Assembly (NCBI GenBank): GCA_002869425.1
Contig: PKSZ01000161.1
Location: 1-5,351, forward strand
DNA length: 5,351 nt
Source of the DNA: Marinilabiliales bacterium
GTDB lineage: Bacteria > Bacteroidota > Bacteroidia > Bacteroidales > BM523
Direction: 5' to 3'
This document shows positions 1-5,351 of this stretch, piece by piece. Within the stretch, counting starts at the first letter, position 1; each line of letters opens with the position of its first letter. Under the pieces are notes generated by a model. It was not told the DNA's origin, made no database searches, and saw nothing but the letters and a program-made list of their open reading frames with translations. The translations under genes and the position numbers were made by a program.

Positions 1-68
1 GTTATACATTTAATGATATTCCTGCACATAGTTTCGTAAATCTCATAAATGTACATTCGTGCGGATAA
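1..68 (+). CDS. C-terminal end of an upstream gene, probably DUF3822 family (partial)
   Basis: One forward frame is open from the left edge (first whole codon at 3) to a TAA at 66-68. It reads 21 residues ending in DIPAHSFVNLINVHSCG. The other two forward frames stop at 11-13 and 37-39. The gene in front of rsmD in many Bacteroidota encodes a DUF3822 protein of unknown function, and this tail resembles the end of that family as I remember it. That assignment is inference from position and a short match. The stop lies inside rsmD, so the two genes overlap by 10 bases (59-68) and are probably co-transcribed and translationally coupled. Only the tail is visible, so no function can be given. The open frame could also be chance over so short a stretch. 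Confidence 0.5.
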   Translation, partial: YTFNDIPAHSFVNLINVHSCG

Positions 69-595
69 TTAGTGGCAAATATCGAAGCCGAAGAATTGAT
101 CCCGGAAAATTGTTTAAACATAGACCTACAACAGATAGGGCTAAAGAAGGTCTTTTCAATATTTTAAATAATGAATTTGAGTTTGAAGATTCAGTAGTAG
201 CAGACCTCTTTGCAGGGACAGGAAATATAAGCTTTGAGTTTTTATCAAGGGGTGTTGAAAAGGTTGTGGCTGTTGAATCCAATGTCCGGTATTGCAATTT
301 TATGCGAAAAACAGCCAGAGAATTAAATGAAAATGCTTTGTTTCTTGAACCATTGGATGTTTTTAGGTTTATCTCAAAAAAGAAAGGTAAGTACGATTTG
401 ATATTTGCTGATCCTCCTTATGAATTGAAAGAAATAAAAAGGTTGCCTATTTTGATCAAAGAATCTCAAATTTTAGCAGAAGGAGGAGTATTTATTCTGG
501 AGCATGGTGCTGAGACCAACTTTATTGAAAATGAATACCTTTACAAGACTCGAAAGTATGGTCATGTAAATTTCAGTTTCTTTTTCTTTGATTAA
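59..595 (+). CDS. rsmD: 16S rRNA (guanine(966)-N2)-methyltransferase RsmD
   Basis: The 178-residue protein has the normal RsmD length of about 180-200 residues. The family transfers a methyl group from S-adenosylmethionine to N2 of G966 of 16S rRNA during assembly of the small ribosomal subunit in the cytoplasm. Family marks visible are the N-terminal MRIISGKYRSRRI (1-13), RPTTDRAKE (22-30), the SAM-binding motif I DLFAGTGN (49-56), an acidic residue after the second strand in VAVES (70-74), and the catalytic motif IV DPPY (118-121). The start is GTG at 59. The frame is open upstream only to a TAG at 29-31 and holds no ATG, and starting at GTG gives the conserved N-terminus exactly. It overlaps the preceding gene by 10 bases. 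The C-terminus is unusually phenylalanine-rich (NFSFFFFD). No frameshift or missing catalytic residue is seen. Confidence 0.95.
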   Translation: MRIISGKYRSRRIDPGKLFKHRPTTDRAKEGLFNILNNEFEFEDSVVADLFAGTGNISFEFLSRGVEKVVAVESNVRYCNFMRKTARELNENALFLEPLDVFRFISKKKGKYDLIFADPPYELKEIKRLPILIKESQILAEGGVFILEHGAETNFIENEYLYKTRKYGHVNFSFFFFD

Positions 596-627
596 AGAAA
601 AAATCTTTGATGATTTTTATTTTTTTG

Positions 628-658
628 TTTGATAATACAAAACCTTGTATTATCTTTG
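628..658 (+). promoter_or_regulatory. Bacteroidota-type sigma-A promoter for tRNA-Asp
   Basis: A -33 element TTTG (628-631) is followed by exactly 19 bases and a -7 element TATCTTTG (651-658). This matches the published Bacteroides consensus TTTG-N19-21-TAnnTTTG at every fixed base. Transcription would start near 665, giving a leader of about ten bases before the tRNA at 675. The T-rich stretch just upstream (615-630) is in keeping with a strong stable-RNA promoter. The spacer contains a perfect inverted repeat, listed separately. Confidence 0.85.
631..654. repeat. Perfect 10-base inverted repeat inside the tRNA promoter
   Basis: GATAATACAA (631-640) and TTGTATTATC (645-654) are exact reverse complements separated by AACC. 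The left arm begins on the last base of the -33 TTTG and the right arm ends on the first four bases of the -7 element, so the dyad fills the promoter spacer. On neither strand is the repeat followed by a T tract, so it is not an obvious intrinsic terminator for rsmD. It could be an operator for a dimeric DNA-binding protein, or chance in AT-rich DNA. No binding protein can be named. Confidence 0.6.
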
Positions 659-674
659 CATCTCCTTAAAGCAA

Positions 675-749
675 GGTCTGGTAGTTCAGTTTGGTTAGAA
701 TGCCGGCCTGTCACGCCGGAGGTCGCGGGTTCGAGTCCCGTCCAGACCG
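675..749 (+). tRNA. tRNA-Asp (anticodon GUC)
   Basis: A complete cloverleaf folds from the sequence. The acceptor stem is GGTCTGG (675-681) with CCAGACC (742-748). The D stem is GTTC (684-687) with GAAT (698-701), including one G-T pair. The anticodon stem is CCGGC (703-707) with GCCGG (715-719), around the loop CTGTCAC whose anticodon GTC is at 710-712. The T stem is GCGGG (725-729) with CCCGT (737-741), around TTCGAGT. The discriminator base is G749, as expected for tRNA-Asp. The 3' CCA is not encoded (the next bases are CAA), so it must be added by CCA-adding enzyme. The gene stands alone between its own promoter and terminator, so it is probably monocistronic. Confidence 0.97.
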
Positions 750-750
750 C

Positions 751-778
751 AAAAAAGCCCCATTTTGGGGCTTTTTTT
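751..778. terminator. Bidirectional intrinsic terminator
   Basis: The GC stem GCCCC (757-761) with GGGGC (767-771) closes an ATTTT loop. It is flanked by six A residues on the left and seven T residues on the right. On the + strand the stem is followed by a T run and ends the tRNA-Asp transcript two bases after the tRNA. On the - strand the same stem is followed by six T residues and can end the hydrolase transcript, whose stop codon is about 60 bases away. One hairpin therefore serves two converging units. Confidence 0.9.
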
Positions 779-838
779 ATACATGTATTTCTAATATGAT
801 ACATGAGATAGGCTCAACACAACTGTATTCTCTTTTTC

Positions 839-2173
839 TTATTCCTTAATTATTTTTTCAGTATGTACAATATCTCCTTTTATATTTTTGATTTTCAGTA
901 TGTACGTCCCGGAAATGTATTGACTCATATCAATTACAAATGTAGCAGTTTTATAGGCCTTATTAAATATTTGTAGTCCTGTTATATCAAACAATTCAAT
1001 ATGTATCTCAGAATCTTGGTTGAGCTTAACTGTAATGTTGGTATGTGTAGGATTGGGATAAACTTCAATCTTGTCAGAAGGATAGCTGGATTGGTTTGTA
1101 ATATCGCAATTCATGCTGCTTAGCCTTCCCCATAGTTCATTATCATAATTTGACAGGGCATAGAGACTAATATCTGCTGATTCTCCCATCCTTACAATCA
1201 CCATGTTTTTACTCGGAACTACATATATTTTCTGGTCGTTTTTACCCAATGCAGAATACATATCTGCAGGTGCATATGGAATAAGATTTCCTTGAAATAC
1301 AATTTGACTTCCGGGTAACATATATGTGTTTTGTCCATTTAACCACCATAAATAACCGTATGAATCATTCATGTTTTGAGAAGGATGAATCATATCTTCA
1401 AAATAGTTCTGATTGTGCATTACTGTATCTGTGTCCCATATTCCTTTATTTAGGTTCAGTAAACCAAATCGTGCCATTGATCTGCAGTTGCTGTAGTATG
1501 TGTGGTTGAACCAGAAACCATTCATTCCAATGAGGTTTTCAAGGTAATAATTAGTAATTAGATTAAAGTTGGAACCTACGGCTACTGCCATTAAGTCTTG
1601 AAGCAGATAATATGGGGCGTTGTGATATGCCCATCGGGTTCCGGCATCGGCAAGATACAGGAGACAAGTATCATCTGTGCAGTTCTCTGGTGGTTGTGAT
1701 GGCGTGTATGAGTCATCCAGCCCGGTAGTCATATCCAATAAATTTCTTATTTTAATAAGATTTTCTTTTGCAAGAGGCGCTGAAGTCCAGCCATTACCCA
1801 AATAATCAGAAACTTTGTCTTCGATATTCAATTTGCCTGCTTCCTGACAAATGCCTGTTAGAAAGGCAGCAATGGTTTTTCCGGCCGAAGCCCAGTACCA
1901 TAAGCTATCCTGAGTATGATTGTTGAAATACCATTCCACTGCAATTTTCCCGTTTTTTAAAACAATAAAGGCTTTAGTGTTTGTATTCTCAAGATAACTT
2001 TGCAATGAAGCAATCGAGTCAGGGCACCAGTTTAAACTATCTGTAGATATAGTTTCCCAGTTGTCATTGTCAATGGGTGGAAAATATAAAGATTGCGAGT
2101 GTGACGCAGAGAATAGACACAGGGATAAAAATACTGTAAGTAGACTAAGCTTCATTGTTATTTTGTTTGGCAT
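839..2173 (-). CDS. Secreted beta-lactamase-family serine hydrolase with T9SS sorting domain
   Basis: The 444-residue protein starts with a hydrophobic signal peptide (about 7-26, probably cut near SHS-QS). The core is a class C beta-lactamase/penicillin-binding-protein-like serine hydrolase. Its SxxK motif is S96-A-G-K99, the nucleophile and general base, and its YxN motif is Y183-H-N185. A KND at 311-313 sits where the family has its third, KTG-like motif. C165 and C170 could form a disulfide after export. Residues from about 366 to the end form a type A T9SS sorting domain, with VYPNP (371-375), LFDITGLQI, SGTYILKIK (421-429) and KIIKE. This predicts export by Sec, then transport across the outer membrane by T9SS with removal of the tail. 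The substrate is unknown; esterase, peptidase or amidase activity are all possible. There are two possible starts, ATG at 2173 and ATG at 2155 (residue 7, MKLSLL). The second gives a more typical signal peptide and follows an A-rich stretch. Confidence 0.9.
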   Translation of the reverse strand: MPNKITMKLSLLTVFLSLCLFSASHSQSLYFPPIDNDNWETISTDSLNWCPDSIASLQSYLENTNTKAFIVLKNGKIAVEWYFNNHTQDSLWYWASAGKTIAAFLTGICQEAGKLNIEDKVSDYLGNGWTSAPLAKENLIKIRNLLDMTTGLDDSYTPSQPPENCTDDTCLLYLADAGTRWAYHNAPYYLLQDLMAVAVGSNFNLITNYYLENLIGMNGFWFNHTYYSNCRSMARFGLLNLNKGIWDTDTVMHNQNYFEDMIHPSQNMNDSYGYLWWLNGQNTYMLPGSQIVFQGNLIPYAPADMYSALGKNDQKIYVVPSKNMVIVRMGESADISLYALSNYDNELWGRLSSMNCDITNQSSYPSDKIEVYPNPTHTNITVKLNQDSEIHIELFDITGLQIFNKAYKTATFVIDMSQYISGTYILKIKNIKGDIVHTEKIIKE

Positions 2174-2183
2174 TTCATGTAAT

Positions 2184-2214
2184 CAATTCTGGAATTTAGT
2201 GACAATTATCCAAA
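2184..2214 (-). promoter_or_regulatory. Possible weak promoter for the serine hydrolase
   Basis: On the - strand, TTTG (2214-2211) is followed by 19 bases and CAGAATTG (2191-2184). The latter matches four of the six fixed bases of the TAnnTTTG -7 element. Transcription would begin near 2178. That is almost on the ATG at 2173 and would favour translation from the ATG at 2155. The match is weak and could be chance. Confidence 0.25.
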
Positions 2215-2410
2215 ATCAATAAGTTATATAGCATTCATATGCAAAGATTAACTTTTATAATTGTTGGGTTTACTCTTTCTTGTAAGTTTATGCCTAGGCT
2301 GAAGAAGTTAAAGAAAAATTTGTATTATTATTTAAACCTTATCAATGCTTATCAGTCCAGAATATGTGTTTGTTGCTAATAGTGGGTGTAAGCAATTGAT
2401 CGTTTCTTGA

Positions 2411-2441
2411 ATTGGGAAACCAATATTTAAAAGTAAATTTG
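2411..2441 (+). promoter_or_regulatory. Probable promoter for the RND efflux gene
   Basis: The -7 element TAAATTTG (2434-2441) matches the Bacteroidota TAnnTTTG consensus exactly. Nineteen bases upstream is ATTG (2411-2414), three of four bases of the -33 TTTG. Transcription would start near 2447, leaving a leader of about 20 bases before the ATG at 2467. The -33 box forms the left arm of a short dyad (ATTGG-GAAA-CCAAT, 2411-2424), a possible operator. If the promoter is real, the pump gene is the first gene of its transcript. Confidence 0.5.
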
Positions 2442-2466
2442 AAGTCAACAATTATTGGACGAAAAG

Positions 2467-5351
2467 ATGTTGGAGAAAATTATAAATTTTAGTGTAAAGA
2501 ATAAGCTCATAGTAATACTGTTTACACTTACAATTGCCGCTTTTGGCTTGTATTCTGCTTTAAATATATCGGTTGGTACCGTCCCTGATATTACAAATAA
2601 TCAGATTCAGGTAATTACCACTTCAGGTAATTTATCAACTCCTGAGATTGAACAATATATTACGACTCCTGTTGAAATGGCAATGGCCAATTTACCCGGT
2701 GTTACTGAAATACGTTCTGTTTCTAAGTTCGGTATCTCTGTGGTTACGGTGGTTTTTGAGGAAAGTATGGGCACATATTTACCAAGGCAATTAACTGCAG
2801 AAAAGATTAAATCTGCATCGGAAAATATTCCACCAGCTTATGGTCAACCAGAAATGGGGCCCATAACAACCGGACTGGGAGAGATATACCAATATATAGT
2901 TGATGTGAAACCTGAATACAAGGATCAGTATTCTGCTATGGAGCTGAGAACAATTCAGGATTGGATAATTAAGAGGCGATTATCGGGAATGAAAGGTGTA
3001 GTAGAGATAAATAGCTGGGGAGGATATTTAAAACAATATGAAGTAGCTGTTATTCCTGATAAAATAAAAAGCCTTAACATTAGCTTGATGGAAATTTTTA
3101 ATGCCCTGGAAAACAACAATGGTATTTCTGGTGGTTCATATATTGAAAAAACAAATCAAACCTATTTCATCAGAGGTGATGGTAAAGCAAGAACCCTGGA
3201 AGATATTGAAAATATAGTTGTAAATAATAATGCAGGTACTCCAATATTGGTGAAAGATTTGGCTAAGGTTAAATTAGGTCATGCTAATCGTTTTGGAGCC
3301 ATAACGGCCAATGGAAAAGGAGAAACAGTACTTGGACAGGTTATGATGCTTAAAGATGCCAATTCGAGAAATGTGATTAATGAAGTAAATGAAAGGGTGG
3401 CTGAAATTCAGAAGAACTTGCCTGAAGGAGTTTTTATTAATCCCATTTTAGAACGCAGCGAACTGATTGCTAAAACCTCTTCAACAGTAGTGGAGAACCT
3501 TATTTTTGGAGCCATCATTGTACTACTTGTGGTTATTTTAATTCTGGGAAATTGGCGTTCGGCTTTGGTTATTGCATCAACCATACCTTTGGCATTGCTG
3601 TTTACGCTGGGAATGATGTATGTTTTTGGAATCGATGCTAACCTGATGAGTCTGGGAGCACTTGATTTTGGAATTATTATTGACGGGGCGGTGATTATTG
3701 TCGAGTATATCGCCATAAAAATGAGTCTGCAAAGGAGCGAAATTCTGTCAAGCAAAGGTGATATACGTAAGAGTATTTTAGATAGAATTTCTATTAAGGG
3801 AGCATCCACTATGATGAAGTCTGCCATTTTTGGACAGCTTATCATTCTTATTGTCTTTATACCCATCTTATCATTGAGTGGAGTTGAGGGAAAAATGTTT
3901 CACCCAATGGCTTTATCGTTTTCTTTTGCCATAATTGGGGCCATGATAGTTGGCCTTACCTGGATACCCGTAGCTTCCTCACTGTTTTTGAAACCAGGAA
4001 AAGCCAATAAGCGCAATATTTCAGATTGGATCATGGACAAAGTCTATAAATCATACCATCCGGTTATTAAATGGTCATGTAATCATAAACGTATCGTGCT
4101 TGGAGCAGCCGTATTGTCGCTGATATATACTGGCGTACTTTTTATGCGCATTGGGGGTGAGTTTGTGCCCACTCTAGATGAAGGAGATTTTGTAATTCAA
4201 CCCGTATTAAAGACAGGCACTTCACTTTCTAAAACAGTGGAAATGACCACCAAAATGGAAAATATTTTAATAAATAATTTCCCCGATGAAGTGGATCAGA
4301 TTGTTTGTCGTATTGGTGCTGCTGAAGTTCCAACTGACCCTATGTCTATGGAAGAAATAGATATGATTATTAAACTCAGGCCCAGGGATAACTGGACCAG
4401 GGCAAACAGTAAAGAGGACCTTGCCGGCGAATTCAAAGATGCGTTATCTATCATTCCGGGAGTGGAATATGAATTTACTCAACCCATCGAAATGCGTTTT
4501 AATGAATTAATCACAGGAGTACGTTCCGATATTGCTGTTAAAATATTTGGTGAGGATCTCGATTATATTAATCAAAAGGCAAGAGAAATAAAAAAACTAA
4601 TTGAGGACGTGCCTGGAGCAAGTGATGTTGTCGTTGAAAAAACAGAAGGGCTGCCACAAATTAAAGTAGATTACAATAGAAGTAAAATAGCATATTATGG
4701 TGTGGATATTAAGACATTGAATGCTTCTTTGGCAGCTGCTTTTGGAGGTGAAAAGGCTGGAGTTATTTTTGAAGGTGAGAAACGCTTTGATTTGGTGATG
4801 CGTTTGGATCATGAATACCGAACCGACATTGAAGATATTCGTCAGCTTCAGATACCTCTTGCCAGTGGAGAGATGATTCCTCTTAGTGAACTTGCAGATA
4901 TTGAATATACAAAAGGTCCGGCCAAAATTTCGCATGATAATGCTCGACGCAGGGTGGTTGTGAGTATTAATGTTCGTAATCGAGATCTGGAATCTGTTAT
5001 TGGCGATATACAAAATCGGATCGATGAAAAAGTGCAATTGAAAGCTGGGAATTACATTGAATATGGTGGACAGTTTGAAAATCTAAAAAGTGCAACCAAA
5101 CGTTTGATGTTTGCTGTTCCGGTGGCTCTTTTGTTGATATTTATCTTTCTACATTTTGCATTTAAGTCATTTAAAGATGCTCTAATGATTTTTATAGCTA
5201 TACCTCTAGCCACGGTGGGAGGAATTACTTTACTTTGGATAAGAGGAATGCCTTTTAGTGTTTCTGCCGGGATTGGATTTATTGCACTCTTCGGTATTGC
5301 TGTTTTGAATGGTATCGTGCTCATTGAACATTTTAAGGAACTACAAAAACA
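2467..5351 (+). CDS. czcA: CusA/CzcA-family heavy-metal RND efflux pump (3' end missing)
   Basis: The frame runs 961 codons without a stop to the window edge. Family members are usually about 1030-1050 residues. The inner-membrane trimer uses proton influx to push metal ions from periplasm or cytoplasm through an adaptor and outer-membrane channel. TM1 spans about 14-32, followed by PDITN (40-44). TM2-TM6 lie at about 345-361, 366-387, 393-414, 452-470 and 482-508, TM7 at 543-560 and TM8-TM10 at 880-953. TM4 reads LGALDFGIIIDGAVIIVE; D400, D406 and E413 match the CzcA proton-relay residues D402, D408 and E415. Other conserved blocks are GGEFVPTLDEGD (563-574), NVRNRD (835-840), GGQFENL (867-873) and GFIALFGIAVLNGIVLI (937-953). 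TM11 and TM12 are missing. The ATG at 2467 is the only good start, as the frame stops at 2428, 2434 and 2440. T585, E630 and E680 stand where CusA has its metal-binding methionines, favouring Zn/Co/Cd/Ni over Cu/Ag. Confidence 0.93.
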   Translation, partial: MLEKIINFSVKNKLIVILFTLTIAAFGLYSALNISVGTVPDITNNQIQVITTSGNLSTPEIEQYITTPVEMAMANLPGVTEIRSVSKFGISVVTVVFEESMGTYLPRQLTAEKIKSASENIPPAYGQPEMGPITTGLGEIYQYIVDVKPEYKDQYSAMELRTIQDWIIKRRLSGMKGVVEINSWGGYLKQYEVAVIPDKIKSLNISLMEIFNALENNNGISGGSYIEKTNQTYFIRGDGKARTLEDIENIVVNNNAGTPILVKDLAKVKLGHANRFGAITANGKGETVLGQVMMLKDANSRNVINEVNERVAEIQKNLPEGVFINPILERSELIAKTSSTVVENLIFGAIIVLLVVILILGNWRSALVIASTIPLALLFTLGMMYVFGIDANLMSLGALDFGIIIDGAVIIVEYIAIKMSLQRSEILSSKGDIRKSILDRISIKGASTMMKSAIFGQLIILIVFIPILSLSGVEGKMFHPMALSFSFAIIGAMIVGLTWIPVASSLFLKPGKANKRNISDWIMDKVYKSYHPVIKWSCNHKRIVLGAAVLSLIYTGVLFMRIGGEFVPTLDEGDFVIQPVLKTGTSLSKTVEMTTKMENILINNFPDEVDQIVCRIGAAEVPTDPMSMEEIDMIIKLRPRDNWTRANSKEDLAGEFKDALSIIPGVEYEFTQPIEMRFNELITGVRSDIAVKIFGEDLDYINQKAREIKKLIEDVPGASDVVVEKTEGLPQIKVDYNRSKIAYYGVDIKTLNASLAAAFGGEKAGVIFEGEKRFDLVMRLDHEYRTDIEDIRQLQIPLASGEMIPLSELADIEYTKGPAKISHDNARRRVVVSINVRNRDLESVIGDIQNRIDEKVQLKAGNYIEYGGQFENLKSATKRLMFAVPVALLLIFIFLHFAFKSFKDALMIFIAIPLATVGGITLLWIRGMPFSVSAGIGFIALFGIAVLNGIVLIEHFKELQK

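Larger units (their letters stand above)
2174..2466. other. Divergent intergenic region between hydrolase and efflux pump
   Basis: This 293-base stretch separates two genes transcribed away from each other. Both strands are broken by stops and I see no gene or structured RNA in it. Apart from the candidate promoters at its two ends it holds an 8-base palindrome GCCTAGGC (2292-2299), an imperfect tandem pair TTATCAATGC/TTATCAGTCC (2339-2358), and a small dyad ATTGG-N4-CCAAT (2411-2424) overlapping the -33 region of the pump promoter. Any of these could bind a metal-responsive regulator, but none matches an operator I recognise. Confidence 0.6.

Noticed and set aside
43..297. Reverse-strand frame of 84 codons
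   Set aside because: It lies opposite rsmD, which has all its family motifs in the forward frame. The antisense product resembles nothing I know.
585..627. Possible terminator for rsmD (TCTTTGAT direct repeat, AAAGA/TCTTT stem, then T-rich DNA)
   Set aside because: The stem is only five A/T-rich pairs with no GC core. The T-rich tract is better explained as upstream sequence of the tRNA promoter.
592..804. Reverse-strand frame of 70 codons containing a WTGLEPATSGVTGRHSNQTE-like stretch
   Set aside because: It is the antisense translation of the tRNA-Asp gene and its terminator. This peptide is a familiar spurious annotation in many genomes.
779..805. ATACATGTAT palindrome and repeated ATACATG (779-785, 799-805)
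   Set aside because: These are short, low-complexity matches in a 60-base gap between convergent genes, with no promoter to regulate nearby.
1324..1509. Forward frame of 61 codons
   Set aside because: It lies inside the well-supported serine hydrolase gene on the other strand, and its composition is not protein-like.
3408..3866. Reverse-strand frame of 152 codons
   Set aside because: It is antisense to conserved membrane helices of the RND pump. Length and hydrophobicity come from the opposite strand's codon pattern.
4597..5037. Reverse-strand frame of 146 codons
   Set aside because: It is antisense to the periplasmic domain of the pump, with no recognisable motif.
5052..5324. Reverse-strand frame of 90 codons
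   Set aside because: It is antisense to TM8-TM10 of the pump, where the forward frame carries strongly conserved blocks.

Overview
The window looks like a chromosomal segment of an AT-rich member of the Bacteroidota. Four things point there. A secreted hydrolase ends in a type IX secretion (T9SS) sorting domain. A promoter in front of the tRNA matches the Bacteroidota consensus (TTTG, 19 bases, TAnnTTTG). The 5' edge appears to hold the end of a DUF3822-like gene overlapping rsmD, an order I recall from this phylum. Gene starts lack strong Shine-Dalgarno sequences. The sequence does not support a genus-level call.

Layout. Positions 1-68 hold the last codons of an incomplete upstream gene, overlapping the GTG start of rsmD (59-595, +), a 16S rRNA methyltransferase. 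An intergenic stretch carries a clear promoter with a perfect 10-base inverted repeat in its spacer. This drives a tRNA-Asp(GUC) gene (675-749, +). A strong hairpin (751-778) with a T tract on both strands follows and can terminate both the tRNA and the gene arriving from the right. That gene (839-2173, -) encodes an exported beta-lactamase-fold serine hydrolase with a T9SS tail. A 293-base divergent intergenic region follows, with a plausible promoter near its right end. From 2467 to the right edge runs one uninterrupted reading frame of 961 codons (+). It encodes a CusA/CzcA-type heavy-metal RND efflux pump and is cut by the window end.

How the genes relate. rsmD and the tRNA gene belong to translation and are housekeeping. 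The hydrolase and the efflux pump are separate, divergently transcribed units, and nothing in the sequence ties them to one pathway. The pump keeps the Asp/Asp/Glu residues of the proton pathway in its fourth membrane helix. By a remembered alignment it lacks the three methionines that bind Cu/Ag in E. coli CusA, so a CzcA-like divalent cation substrate (Zn, Co, Cd or Ni) is the better guess. Its adaptor and outer-membrane partners are not in the window and may lie downstream.

I found no mobile element, CRISPR array, phage gene or clearly new system. The most interesting unexplained signal is the inverted repeat embedded in the tRNA promoter.
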